Assembly (NCBI GenBank): GCA_949902595.1
Contig: CATLDC010000014.1
Span: 1-49,046 of the forward strand
Source: an uncultured Candidatus Melainabacteria bacterium
GTDB lineage: Bacteria > Cyanobacteriota > Vampirovibrionia > Gastranaerophilales > Gastranaerophilaceae
Direction: 5' to 3'
Length of the DNA: 49,046 bases
Both the position numbers and the translations under genes were made by a program. The notes below the pieces were generated by a model. The model was not told where the DNA came from. It did no database searches and saw only the letters and a program-made list of their open reading frames with translations. Below are positions 33,255 to 42,100 of the stretch, piece after piece. Position 1 is the first letter of the stretch. Every line of letters begins with the position of its first letter.

Positions 33255-33611
33255 ATGGCAGTACCAAAGAAAAGAACAGGGCATAGCGCTCAAGGTAAAA
33301 GAAGATCAAATTGGAAGGCTACAAAGCCTGAATTAACAACTTGTCCAAGCTGCGGAGCTAAGGTTTTGACTCACACAGTTTGCACAGCTTGCGGACAATA
33401 CAAAGGCAAAGTTGTTTCCAGAAAATCAGAAGGATTTGTTGAAGACGCTAAAGAAGTAAAAGAAGCTAAAAAAGCGCCTAAAAAATCAACAAAGAAAGCT
33501 GAAGCTCCGGCTGAAGAAACAAAAGTTGAAGAAGTTAAAGAAGAAGTTGTTGTAGAAGAAGCAAAAGCAGAAGAAACAGCAGAAGCTTCTGAAGAAACTC
33601 CTGAAGCTTAG
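33255..33611 (+). CDS. rpmF: Ribosomal protein L32 with long acidic/lysine-rich C-terminal tail
   Basis: Residues 1-60 are standard L32: AVPKKRTGHSAQGKRRSNW, then CPSCGAKVLTHTVCTACGQY, where the two Cys pairs form a zinc ribbon (the zinc-binding form), then KGKVV. The usual length is about 55-65 residues; this protein is 118. The extra roughly 55 residues are a low-complexity Lys/Glu/Ala tail (EVKEAKKAPKKSTKKAEAPA, EEVKEEVVVEEAKAEETAEA). The reading frame is clean and the stop is followed by a hairpin, so the tail seems genuine. Role of the tail unknown. Confidence 0.95.
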   Translation: MAVPKKRTGHSAQGKRRSNWKATKPELTTCPSCGAKVLTHTVCTACGQYKGKVVSRKSEGFVEDAKEVKEAKKAPKKSTKKAEAPAEETKVEEVKEEVVVEEAKAEETAEASEETPEA

Positions 33612-33625
33612 ATTTTAAAAAGTTA

Positions 33626-33649
33626 TCGGTGCGGTTCAAACCGCACCGA
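33626..33649 (+). other. Hairpin between rpmF and plsX
   Basis: TCGGTGCGGT and ACCGCACCGA form a perfect 10-bp stem with a 4-nt loop, but no U run follows. It may be an RNA-processing or stability element that separates rpmF from plsX expression. Confidence 0.55.
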
Positions 33650-33690
33650 ATCTTAAACAACAGATTTATTAAAAGGGATGAGTTAAGAAG

Positions 33691-34746
33691 ATGACAAGAA
33701 TAGCTGTAGACGCAATGGGAGGAGACCACGCTCCATTTGAAATTATTGCAGGTGCTGTATGGGCAGCTGCCGAGTATGGCGTAGCATTAGAATTAGTCGG
33801 GAAACAAGACCGTATTGAACAGTGCTTGGAAACTATTCAAAAAGAAGGTTTTTTGTCTGACTGCGGTAAAGCCGGCAGAAAACGAAGGGTGCGCGTTGAT
33901 GTAAAATCACTCGACATCAAAATCACCCACGCTTCCGAAATCATTGAAATGGGCGAAGCTCCGGGGCAGGCTATCCGCAAGAAGAAAAACTCATCAATCG
34001 TGCTTACAGTAAACTCTGTAGCAACAGGAAGCTCTGACGCGCTTGTTGCAGCAGGCTCTACCGGCGCAGCAATGGCTTCAAGCCTCTTCGGCTTAGGCAG
34101 AATCCCGGGAATCGACAGGCCGGCAATCGCAGTAACGCTCCCGACAATGAAAAAACCGATTGTGGTTATTGACGGCGGTGCTAACAGCAACTGCACACCG
34201 CAAATGCTTAAGCAGTTTGCAATCATGGGCATGACTTTCTCTAAAAACGTTCTCGGCGTTGAGACCCCGCGTGTTGGCGTGTTGAACATCGGCGAGGAAG
34301 CAGGAAAGGGTAACGAGCTTGCGCAGGCAACTTACAACCTTCTGGAAGAAGAAAAAGAAAAATTCAATTTCATGGGCAATGTGGAAGGCAGAGAACTCTT
34401 CCTTAACCACTGCGATGTTGTTGTTTGCGACGGGTTTGTCGGAAACGTTGTGCTAAAAGTAACAGAGGGAACGTCTTCGCTCCTGTTCAAGATGATTAAG
34501 AGCGAGTTCAAGTCTGACTTTTTGGGCATGATAATCGGTATGCTTGCAAAACCGTTCATGAAAAGGATTTACGAAAAGATTAACTACGAAGAATTTGGCG
34601 GCTGCCTGCTTCTCGGCGTAAAAGGGATTACGGTAATCTCACACGGAAGAAGCAAGGCTTATGCTATCAAGAACGCTGTTCGTGTAGCAAAAGAAGCGGT
34701 TGTTACGGGAGTTAACAGCAAGATTGCTGAGAGACTCGAGGATTAA
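33691..34746 (+). CDS. plsX: Phosphate acyltransferase PlsX
   Basis: PlsX makes acyl-phosphate from acyl-ACP for phospholipid synthesis; it is a peripheral membrane enzyme. The start TRIAVDAMGGDHAPFEIIAG is the family signature, followed by ASEIIEMGEAPGQAIRKKKN, SSIVLTVNSVATGSSDALVAA GSTGA, RPAIAVTLPTMK and GVLNIGEEAGKGNEL. C-terminal SHGRSKAYAIKNAVRVA is conserved. 351 residues, as expected. Second gene of the classical rpmF-plsX-fabH order. Confidence 0.97.
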   Translation: MTRIAVDAMGGDHAPFEIIAGAVWAAAEYGVALELVGKQDRIEQCLETIQKEGFLSDCGKAGRKRRVRVDVKSLDIKITHASEIIEMGEAPGQAIRKKKNSSIVLTVNSVATGSSDALVAAGSTGAAMASSLFGLGRIPGIDRPAIAVTLPTMKKPIVVIDGGANSNCTPQMLKQFAIMGMTFSKNVLGVETPRVGVLNIGEEAGKGNELAQATYNLLEEEKEKFNFMGNVEGRELFLNHCDVVVCDGFVGNVVLKVTEGTSSLLFKMIKSEFKSDFLGMIIGMLAKPFMKRIYEKINYEEFGGCLLLGVKGITVISHGRSKAYAIKNAVRVAKEAVVTGVNSKIAERLED

Positions 34747-34756
34747 TGGTTTTAGA

Positions 34757-34790
34757 CAAAAGGGGCGGACAGAGTGTCCGCCCCTTTTTG
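34757..34790 (+). terminator. Rho-independent terminator after plsX
   Basis: AAAAGGGGCGGACA and TGTCCGCCCCTTTT pair over 14 bp with a 3-nt loop and a T run. So fabH is likely to have its own promoter. Confidence 0.9.
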
Positions 34791-34836
34791 TTTGTGTTAA
34801 AATATTAATACTGGAATACATAGGAGTATGGAATTA

Positions 34837-35850
34837 ATGAATAATATAAAAACAATCCCCTTAAAAATAGCAGGCGTAGGATATTGCGTGCCTGAAACAG
34901 TTGTGACGAACGACGATTTAACAAAACTATATGATACATCTGACGAGTGGATTTATTCAAGAACCGGAATCAAGGAAAGAAGACTCGTGTCAGGAAACGA
35001 GAGCGCTGTTGATTTGGGCGCAAAAGCAGCTGAACATGCGATTGCAAAATCAGGGCTCAAAGCAGAAGACATTGACATGGTAATTTCCGCTTCTTCCGCG
35101 CCTCCGGAATTGTATCCGGCAATCGGCTGCCGCATTCAGGCGCACCTTGGAATCCCGAACGATGTTCCTGCGTTTGATATTACAGCAGCGTGCTCCGGCT
35201 TGATTTACGCGTTGAGCATTGCAAAAGGGTTTATCGGCTCAGGAATGTACAAAACAATACTTCTTGTTGCAACAGACAACAACTCAAGACTTTTGAACTG
35301 GGAAGACCGCAGCGCGTCAATCCTTTTTGGTGACGGAGCTGGTGCAATGGTTGTGACAGCTTCTGACGACGGAGTTGATGATATTATTTCTATTGACATT
35401 AGAGCAAACGGCGCAATCGGCGACTTGATTAAGCTTCCGCTTGCAGGAAAGAATTGCCCTCTTGTTGAGCCTAACACGGAAGAGCCTCAATTCATTGAGA
35501 TGAACGGCAAAGAGGTTTACAAGTTTGTAGCACGTGTTCTTCCTCATTACGTAGAGGAGATGGTTGAAAAGGCCGGTATGAAGGCTGAAGAAATCGACTA
35601 CCTGATTCCGCATCAGGCGAATTTGAGAATCATTCAGGCAGTTCAGGAGCGTCTTGGGTACTCTGACGACAAAGTCGTTACAAATATCAAGTATTATGGA
35701 AACACCTCTGCGGCTTCTATTCCGCTTGCGCTTGCAGAAGGGGTTGAAAAGGGCAACGTCAAACTTCCTTCTACAGCAATCCTTTGCGGATTTGGCGCGG
35801 GCATGACCTGGGGCGGTGCGATTGTAAGGCTAAGAGAAGGAATCTGCTAG
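34837..35850 (+). CDS. fabH: 3-oxoacyl-ACP synthase III (KAS III)
   Basis: FabH condenses acetyl-CoA with malonyl-ACP to start fatty-acid synthesis. The catalytic triad is visible: Cys in FDITAACSGLIYAL, His in LIPHQANLRIIQ, Asn in YYGNTSAASIPLAL. DEWIYSRTGIKERR and the final GFGAGMTWGGAIVR are family runs. Two in-frame ATGs are possible; I took 34837 because AGGAG is 10 nt away, whereas the ATG at 34828 leaves only 1 nt after AGGAG. Follows the plsX terminator. Confidence 0.96.
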   Translation: MNNIKTIPLKIAGVGYCVPETVVTNDDLTKLYDTSDEWIYSRTGIKERRLVSGNESAVDLGAKAAEHAIAKSGLKAEDIDMVISASSAPPELYPAIGCRIQAHLGIPNDVPAFDITAACSGLIYALSIAKGFIGSGMYKTILLVATDNNSRLLNWEDRSASILFGDGAGAMVVTASDDGVDDIISIDIRANGAIGDLIKLPLAGKNCPLVEPNTEEPQFIEMNGKEVYKFVARVLPHYVEEMVEKAGMKAEEIDYLIPHQANLRIIQAVQERLGYSDDKVVTNIKYYGNTSAASIPLALAEGVEKGNVKLPSTAILCGFGAGMTWGGAIVRLREGIC

Positions 35851-35858
35851 GGGGTAAA

Positions 35859-36074
35859 ATGATTGACGTAAAGTTACTCAAGAACAGCGCAAGGATGAGC
35901 CTTAGGTTGAATGGCACAACAGAACATGTTTTCGGTCGGCCGACAAAATCTGAGGCTAAGCGAATCATTGCAGATATGAGAGAAGCCAGCAAGGTTTGCA
36001 AGGATAAATTGAATCCTGCGTGCGACAAGTTTGAAAAGAGCGAGTCCTTGAAAACTAATCTAAATCAATCTTAG
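35859..36074 (+). CDS. Small protein of unknown function (71 aa)
   Basis: Starts 8 nt after the fabH stop, with GGGG as ribosome site, so it is in the fabH transcript. The protein is basic, with a beta start (MIDVKLLKNSARMSLRLNG) and helical Lys/Glu-rich remainder ending in EKSESLKTNLNQS; two Cys are present. No family recognised. Its 3' end overlaps the convergent XRE-type regulator by 20 nt. It could be a fragment of a mobile gene carried with that regulator. Confidence 0.55.
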   Translation: MIDVKLLKNSARMSLRLNGTTEHVFGRPTKSEAKRIIADMREASKVCKDKLNPACDKFEKSESLKTNLNQS

Positions 36075-36294
36075 AAACATCAACCAATTCTTTGAGCTCG
36101 ATACCGAGCGCTTTTGCAATGCGCTCCAATGTGTCAATCGCAGGACTGCTTGTTCCGCGTTCAATTGCACCAATAGAGTTCTTACTTAATTCAGATAACT
36201 CAGCCAGTTTCTCCTGGCTGATTCCTAATTTATTTCGAAGCAGTTTTATTTTTAAACCTATCCTGCTTTTCACATCGTTATGTTTATTTGTCAT
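36055..36294 (-). CDS. XRE-family HTH regulator (79 aa)
   Basis: A Cro/CI-type helix-turn-helix fills the protein: RIGLKIKLLRNKLGISQEKL, AELSELSKNSIGAIERGTSS and PAIDTLERIAKALGIELKEL, the standard five-helix pattern. No extra ligand domain. It is divergent from the 77-residue gene at 36388, with overlapping promoters and a perfect inverted repeat in between, so it probably represses both transcripts. The reverse orientation inside the otherwise forward fab cluster marks it as an accessory insertion. Confidence 0.9.
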   Translation of the reverse strand: MTNKHNDVKSRIGLKIKLLRNKLGISQEKLAELSELSKNSIGAIERGTSSPAIDTLERIAKALGIELKELVDVSKIDLD

Positions 36295-36315
36295 ATTAAC
36301 AACTATACTATTCTA

Positions 36316-36344
36316 TTGACATAGTTAAATCAACATTGTATACT
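36316..36344 (+). promoter_or_regulatory. Strong sigma-70 promoter of the 77-residue gene
   Basis: TTGACA, 17 nt, TATACT: a perfect -35, ideal spacing and a near-perfect -10. Confidence 0.85.
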
Positions 36345-36348
36345 AGTC

Positions 36349-36374
36349 TCATAGACAAGTTGAGTTGTCTATGA
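36349..36374. promoter_or_regulatory. Operator-like inverted repeat
   Basis: TCATAGACAA, 6 nt, TTGTCTATGA: perfect 10-bp arms just downstream of the -10, covering the expected transcription start. The divergent XRE-type protein is the likely binder. Confidence 0.75.
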
Positions 36375-36387
36375 AAGGTGGTACATT

Positions 36388-36621
36388 ATGGCATTAGAAA
36401 ACATGGTAATTGTAACAAGGTTCCCGATTATAGGAATCACTGTACTGGCGAATCACATTCAGGACGAACTCGCAGAGAACTATGAGTTCTTTTCTCTTTC
36501 CGACGGCAAAGAGTTATACTACAGGCTTATGGGTTTGACAGAGATTGTATTGGCAGCAGCCGAACATCTGGAAAAAATGCGCAACGAATTTAGCGAAGAA
36601 GTCGAGCGACAGTACTCGTAA
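36388..36621 (+). CDS. Small protein of unknown function (77 aa), XRE-linked
   Basis: Not recognised. After the start MALENMVIVTRFPIIGITVL, hydrophobic enough to suggest a beta-alpha unit though not a clear membrane helix, the rest is helical and acidic (HIQDELAENYEFFSLSDGKE, LAAAEHLEKMRNEFSEEVER). GAAAGGTGG precedes the ATG. It has the best sigma-70 promoter in the window and an operator-like repeat, with the divergent XRE regulator next door. The pair resembles a regulator plus small partner module inserted upstream of fabD. A toxin role is possible but has no direct support. Confidence 0.7.
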   Translation: MALENMVIVTRFPIIGITVLANHIQDELAENYEFFSLSDGKELYYRLMGLTEIVLAAAEHLEKMRNEFSEEVERQYS

Positions 36622-36673
36622 GTCATGTTTGTTATATAATTATATCTATAGATTAGTTTAGAGGAGTATAGAT

Positions 36674-37618
36674 ATGAAAAAAGTTGCGTTTTTATTCCCT
36701 GGTCAGGGTTCTCAAGCTGTTGGCATGGGAAAAGATTTGTATGAAAATTTCGAATCAGCAAAAAGTGTTTTTGACACCGCAGATTCAACCTTAGGCAAAA
36801 GCATTACCACAATTTGTTTCGAAGGTCCGGAAGAAGATTTGAAACAGACTGTTAACACCCAGCCTTCAATCGTTACAATGTCAATTGCTGCGATGGAAGC
36901 TTTGCGCTCTCAGGTAAACATCGTTCCTGACTACGTTGCAGGTCACTCTCTTGGCGAATACTGCGCAATGTTTACAGCTGGTGTAATGAGCCTTGAAAGC
37001 ACGCTTAGTGCAATCCAGAAGCGCGCAGATTTGATGGGTGCAACAAAGGGCGGTTCAATGGCAGCTGTGCTTAACGCTTCAGAAGAACAGTTGAAAGCCG
37101 GATTGGAAGAAGGTTCAAAAGTCGGGTATGTTGATGTTGCAAACTACAACTCACCTGCGCAGGTTGTAATCACAGGCGCTGACGATGCGGTAAAAGCTGC
37201 TTCTGACTACCTGCTTGCAAACGGCGTAAGAAGGGTTGTTCCGCTTGCTGTTTCAGGAGCTTTCCACTCCAAGTTTATGGAGGAGGCAGGCAAAGAGTTT
37301 GCTGAATTTATTTCAGGCGTTGAATTAAACGACGCTTCAATTCCTGTTATCACGAATGTTGACGCGGAACCTACGACTTCAAGTGAAGATTTCAGGGCAA
37401 AAATGCCGAAGCAGATTTACTCATCAGTTCACTGGACTCAGACAATTCAGAAAATGGTTGAGGACGGAGTTGATACGTTCATTGAAATCGGGCCGGGAAA
37501 AGTTCTTGCCGGATTAAACAAAAAGATTGCGCCGGAAGCAACTGTTTACAATGTGTTTGACAAGGCTTCGCTTGAGGCGACTGTTGAGGCATTGACAAGC
37601 CAGATGGCAGGGGTGTAA
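36674..37618 (+). CDS. fabD: Malonyl-CoA:ACP transacylase
   Basis: FabD loads malonyl groups on the acyl carrier protein. The start KKVAFLFPGQGSQAVGMGKD, nucleophile Ser in VAGHSLGEYCAM, Arg in AIQKRADLMG and late His in GAFHSKFMEEA are all present, with QVVITGADDAVKAA in between. The 314 residues fit. GAGGAG lies 8 nt before the ATG. It continues the fab gene order after the XRE/77-residue insertion, and a 16-bp palindrome follows the stop. Confidence 0.97.
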   Translation: MKKVAFLFPGQGSQAVGMGKDLYENFESAKSVFDTADSTLGKSITTICFEGPEEDLKQTVNTQPSIVTMSIAAMEALRSQVNIVPDYVAGHSLGEYCAMFTAGVMSLESTLSAIQKRADLMGATKGGSMAAVLNASEEQLKAGLEEGSKVGYVDVANYNSPAQVVITGADDAVKAASDYLLANGVRRVVPLAVSGAFHSKFMEEAGKEFAEFISGVELNDASIPVITNVDAEPTTSSEDFRAKMPKQIYSSVHWTQTIQKMVEDGVDTFIEIGPGKVLAGLNKKIAPEATVYNVFDKASLEATVEALTSQMAGV

Positions 37619-37619
37619 A

Positions 37620-37654
37620 GGTTTTTGAGGTCACATTTTGTGACCTCAAAAACC
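37620..37654. promoter_or_regulatory. Perfect 16-bp palindrome upstream of the ORF6N gene
   Basis: GGTTTTTGAGGTCACA, 3 nt, TGTGACCTCAAAAACC. It starts right after the fabD stop and ends 11 nt before the ORF6N start. There is no U tract, so it is more likely an operator or a leader hairpin hiding the ribosome site than a terminator. Confidence 0.75.
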
Positions 37655-37665
37655 AAAGGGAATTT

Positions 37666-38181
37666 ATGTATAATATAATTCAAGTAAGAAATTTAATATA
37701 CGATATCCGCGGACAAAAGGTCATGCTTGACTTTGAGCTTGCGGAGTTATATGAAGTTGAAACAAGATATTTAAACCAAGCTGTAAAACGTAATATTGAA
37801 AGATTTCCTTCTGACTTTATGTTTAGGCTTACAAGCGAGGAATGGGAAGACTTAAAGGTGAAATCACAAATTGTGATCTCACCTCTTGGTGGTGGTCGTC
37901 AATATCTTCCTTACGCATTCACCGAGCAGGGTGTTGCAATGCTTTCAGGCGTTTTGCGCAGCAAAAAAGCAATTGAAGTTAACATAAACATCATGCGTAC
38001 ATTTGTTAATCTGAGACAATGGGCGCTTGACAGCAAAGAATTTGGGCAAAGACTACTTGACTTGGAACAATATTTCATAGAACATTGTAAAGATAATGAA
38101 AAAGATGTTAAAAGAATATATGAAGCTTTGGATTTATTAATGGACAGGACAAAACCTAGTAAAATAGGGTTTAAAGGATAG
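37666..38181 (+). CDS. ORF6N-domain (KilA-N-like) DNA-binding protein
   Basis: Residues about 8-90 are the ORF6N domain: NLIYDIRGQKVMLDFELAEL, YEVETRYLNQAVKRNIERFP, DFMFRLTSEEWEDLKVKSQI, GGGRQYLPYAFTEQGVAML. A helical C-terminal tail follows. ORF6N proteins occur in phages, mobile elements and scattered through bacterial chromosomes; their biological role is poorly known. The gene lies between fabD and fabG and breaks the usual contiguity. A palindrome precedes it and a similar one is embedded in its own coding sequence (37856-37884), suggesting self-regulation or mobility. Confidence 0.92.
   Translation: MYNIIQVRNLIYDIRGQKVMLDFELAELYEVETRYLNQAVKRNIERFPSDFMFRLTSEEWEDLKVKSQIVISPLGGGRQYLPYAFTEQGVAMLSGVLRSKKAIEVNINIMRTFVNLRQWALDSKEFGQRLLDLEQYFIEHCKDNEKDVKRIYEALDLLMDRTKPSKIGFKG
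37856..37884. promoter_or_regulatory. Palindrome inside the ORF6N gene
   Basis: AGGTGAAATCACAA, 1 nt, TTGTGATCTCACCT: 13 of 14 positions pair. The TCACA...TGTGA core is the same as in the upstream palindrome at 37620-37654. It codes for the VKSQIVISP segment. Confidence 0.6.
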
Positions 38182-38194
38182 ACGGGTGCTGGTT

Positions 38195-38232
38195 GACACC
38201 TCACCCTAGCCCTCTCCTTGAGGAGAGGGGAC
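38195..38232. repeat. Palindromic intergenic repeat
   Basis: CACCTCACCCTAGCCCTCTC followed by a CCCTCTCCT-TG-AGGAGAGGG hairpin (38210-38229). This CTCACCCTAGCCCTCTCC type of element is common between genes in many bacteria. It separates the ORF6N gene from fabG. Confidence 0.55.
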
Positions 38233-38258
38233 GAGTATTATAATAAGGAGAAAGATTA

Positions 38259-38990
38259 ATGACAGAAAGAAAAATTGCGTTGATTACAGGCGGCTCACGC
38301 GGTATTGGCTTGGCTTGTGCTTTGGAACTTGCTAAAAACGGATGCGACATCATCATCAACGACATCTGCGACGCTGAAAAAGCTCAACCGGCTTTGGACG
38401 AAATCAAAGCTTGCGGTGCTAACGCTTATTTTTACCAGTTTGATGTTTCAAACGACGCTCAGGTACAGGAAGCTGTTGACAAGATGATTGCTGAACACGG
38501 CAAAATCGACATCCTGCTTAACAACGCAGGTATCACAAAGGACGGTCTGTTCTTAAGAATGGATATGGAACAGTGGGAAAGAGTTATCAAGATTAACCTT
38601 ACCTCTGCTTACTGCGTAACCCACGCTGTAATCAAGCACATGACTAAGGCTCGCCAGGGTTCAATCATCAACATGTCAAGTATTGTTGGACGCCACGGTA
38701 ACGCTGGTCAGGCTAACTACTCTGCTTCAAAAGCTGGTCTTATCGGCTTAACCCAGACTCTTGCAAAAGAATTTGGCTCAAGAAACATCAGAGTTAACGC
38801 AGTTTGCCCTGGTTTCATCCAGACAGCTATGACAGCAGAACTTGCAAACATCGATGAATACTTAAAGGCTATTCCGATGAAGAGACTCGGTACTCCGGAA
38901 GACATCGCTAAGGTTGTTAAATTCTTAGCACTTGATACTGACTACGTAACAGGTCAGGCTATCGAAGTTGCAGGCGGTTTGATGATATAA
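38259..38990 (+). CDS. fabG: 3-oxoacyl-ACP reductase
   Basis: A short-chain dehydrogenase/reductase that reduces 3-oxoacyl-ACP with NADPH. Cofactor motif ALITGGSRGIGLACA (about 7-21), NNAGITKDGLF, catalytic Ser in INMSSIVGRHGNAGQ, Tyr-x-x-x-Lys in NYSASKAGLIG, and C-terminal YVTGQAIEVAGGLMI are all family marks. 243 residues. AAGGAG precedes the ATG. It continues the fab series; a strong terminator follows, and acpP-fabF resume only after a 4-kb insertion. Confidence 0.95.
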   Translation: MTERKIALITGGSRGIGLACALELAKNGCDIIINDICDAEKAQPALDEIKACGANAYFYQFDVSNDAQVQEAVDKMIAEHGKIDILLNNAGITKDGLFLRMDMEQWERVIKINLTSAYCVTHAVIKHMTKARQGSIINMSSIVGRHGNAGQANYSASKAGLIGLTQTLAKEFGSRNIRVNAVCPGFIQTAMTAELANIDEYLKAIPMKRLGTPEDIAKVVKFLALDTDYVTGQAIEVAGGLMI

Positions 38991-39014
38991 ATTCAAATCC
39001 GGAAATATTTTAGA

Positions 39015-39054
39015 GGTGGCGGAAAAAATGTAATTTTTTCCGCCACCCTTTTTG
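39015..39054 (+). terminator. Rho-independent terminator after fabG
   Basis: GGTGGCGGAAAAAA and TTTTTTCCGCCACC pair over 14 bp with a 5-nt loop, followed by a T run. Confidence 0.92.
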
Positions 39055-39071
39055 TTACCAAATGTAACAAT
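39052..39071. promoter_or_regulatory. TTGTTAC...GTAACAA inverted repeat
   Basis: Arms TTGTTAC and GTAACAA with a 5-nt centre. It lies 14 nt upstream of the sigma-28-like -35 box of the giant EF-hand gene, the same relation as at 6449-6467. Confidence 0.45.
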
Positions 39072-39084
39072 TTTCTTCAAATAT

Positions 39085-39112
39085 TAAAGATTTTTGCCCA
39101 ACTTGCCGTTAA
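39085..39112 (+). promoter_or_regulatory. Sigma-28-like promoter of the giant EF-hand/kinase-like gene
   Basis: TAAAGATT, 12 nt, GCCGTTAA. Compared with the FliA consensus the spacing is one base longer and the -10 has one mismatch. It ends 28 nt before the ATG at 39141. Confidence 0.65.
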
Positions 39113-39140
39113 CCTAACTGTACTCAAAAGATAAAGTAAG

Positions 39141-42100
39141 ATGGACGGTAATGATTTTCTAAAACTAAATAACGGCAAAGAGCTTAACTTTGGCAACTTC
39201 CAGAGCGGAGTCAAAAAGTCAGATCTGACAGATGAAAAACTCAAAAAGATTTTCGACTTCTTTGATACGGATAAAAGCGGAACCCTCGAAAGCGCAGAAG
39301 TCGAAACACTCTGGAACACGATTAAAACAGCAGCCTCCAAAACATCGGGCGGCGATAATTCTGTGTTTGACGCGGCAGAGAGCGAAACATTTATTTCCGA
39401 AAACTTCTCTATATCTGATAAGATAAGTATTTCAAACCTTACCAATTTTTTGACAACCGTATTTACAAAGCAGCCCGCTTCTGAGACACTAACAGCGGAA
39501 GACGCAGAAGATACGGCCGTTGAAAGTATTTCACGCGAGACTGAACAGGTGGGAAAACTTTTTGCTGCGCAGAATGAGAATCAGGGCGATGTGAGTGATT
39601 TTGTAAACGGCTGGAAAGAGCTTTTTGACACAAAATATGCAGGAACAAGGGTTGAGCGCGCCATTAAACGCGAAGAGCTTTCGGCAAAACTTCTTGAACA
39701 GGCTAAAAAAGGTGAACTGACAGAAGCAGAGTATTATGAAGCCAAACTAAACCTTGCACTTGAAATGCTTCCAAGGGTGAAATCTTCTGCAACCAAAGGC
39801 AGGATTGCTAAAGCAATTGTAAGCCTTGGATTTTACAAAAACTTTGGCGGTATGACCGAGAGCGAAAAAGAAAAAGCCCTGCTTACAGGCGAAATCGAGT
39901 TTTTGAAAAGCGCGCTTGCAAAGCTCTCGCCTGAAAAGCTCGACCAATTTATCTCACGTCTTGCAGAAATGTCAGACGAAGAGTTTAACGAAAAAGCCGA
40001 TAAGGTCGTTGAAAACATGCTCGATAGTGCTATCAGTGATAAAATGCACGAAATACGGGCAAATGCCGGGGATTCTTTTGGGATTAAGAGACTAAAAGAC
40101 CCTAATTCTGTAGAAGCAAAACTTGAAGGAGCTAACACAGAAAAGAAACTTGACTTTGCAGAAACGTTCAAACGCGAACGCGGAATTGAGTATAATCCCG
40201 AAGCAATAAACGATTATACAATCAAGAATGCTGAAATGCAGACACTTTTGGCCGTTAACAACAAGGTTTACGGAATAATCGGAAGCCTTATGCAAAATTC
40301 GATAAAACTCCAAAACACCCAAAAGCTTCAGGATACAGGCTTATCAAACGGAAAGCAGGAACTTGCAGACTCAATCAAAGAAAGCTTAACCATCTTGTAC
40401 GGAAACGATTCTGAAACAATTAATAAGACATTGAGCGGTATTTGCGGGACTAAAGGCATGACTCTTGAGCTTTTGTATGGCGATTCGGAGTTGATGGTTA
40501 AGGTAAGCAGCGAACTTAGCAGCAGACTTACAGAGTATCTGGATGAAATGCGTGGCGGAAAAACCCTTGCTGAGCTTGGCGAAGAAACAGAGGCTGCTTA
40601 CAAAAAAGCTTATGGCGATAAGAATTTGACAGAGCTTGTAAACTCTTACGTTCAGAGCCAGAAGCAAGGAGTCCAGACAGTTAAAGAAGCGGTTAATTAC
40701 ACAGGTATGGCCGTGATGATAGCAGGTCAGCTCGTGCCTGTTGCAGGCCAGGCTGCAAGTATCGCAATAGGAGCAGGGCTTGGGATTTCAGCCTTTGGTT
40801 CAACCGCGGTTGATTTGACCGAGAACCTTACCAAGGCTGGCGGAGCAACCAGAGAGGATTGGGAAGAGATGGGCAAGGAGCTTGTTACAACCCTTGCGCT
40901 TATCGGAAGCGGTATGAAAATCGGCAAGATGTCAGAAGGCGTATTCCGGTCTCTTGTTATGAAAAACTGTCCCAAGCTCCTTGCCTGGACTGCCGAAGTC
41001 GGTGTGGACGCAGCAGCCAGCCTTGCGGCTGATATGGCGATAACAGGGCAGATTGACCTTACGGGCGAAGGCAGGGCACAATTACAGGCGCTTCTTGTTG
41101 GTTTGATTAAAGCAAAAGGTAATTTTAAGAATTATGTGGACACTCACACGGTTAATGCACCAAAAGCCGCTCCCAGCTCAAGGTTAAGCAAGGATGATAT
41201 CGCTCTCAGGCTCAAGCAGCAAGGGGTTGATGAGAACAAAATTAATTCAGTCATCAATCTTTGCAATGTGGCTGGCAGTGAGTCGTTACAAAGAGCGAGA
41301 ATAACTCTGTTGTCGAAGCTTCTGACTGACGAAAAATTCTCTGCAAACAAAAAAGTTTTGGAGAGAATTGTGGACATAACAGCCGGCACCAATTCCAATA
41401 ATTATAATAAAAGGCTCGAATTTCTTTCAATGATTAAGGATGAAGAGCTAAGCACCTATGTTAAGGATGACTTCCCTAAGATTCTAAACGGGATATTTGC
41501 CAGCACTGATTTAAAAGCCTTAAAGAAAATCATTACAAGCAAAGGTATTGACGAAAAGCGTTACATTAATTTGCTCTTATTTAAGGGCGGCTCAAGTGAG
41601 ATAAACGGCAAGCTTATATCCAAGCTCCTGAGCGATGAGAAACTGTACAATAACAAGTACGCGGTTGACAGCGCGTTTGAAAATGCAGAGAGCTGGATGA
41701 GCATTTTTGAGCCAAAGGTTCTAAAATCCAAGTATAAAGATATTGAAAAATATTTAGACAGAGTCATTGAATTGAAAACCAGAGGGCTTGATGATTTAGA
41801 ATCTGCGCTGGTCGCCCGGATTTCAAAAGTAAAAACCGCTGATTTACCGCAAGTTCAGGCAATAATTAGCACAGTGAAAACTAATTACGGGGATAAATTA
41901 TCAATAAAAGAGTTTGGCGAGTGCTTAAACAAACTCGTAAGCAATCCGAAAATCAATCTGGCCGAATTTATGAGCTACATCAAGAACTTAAACATGGAAG
42001 AAATCTCCAATACTGTTCCTCGTGTGAAAGACTTTACAGCAAAAGATTTCTTTGTTTTTGCAGAGTATCATTACAAAAACGGCACAACAGAGTTTACAAA

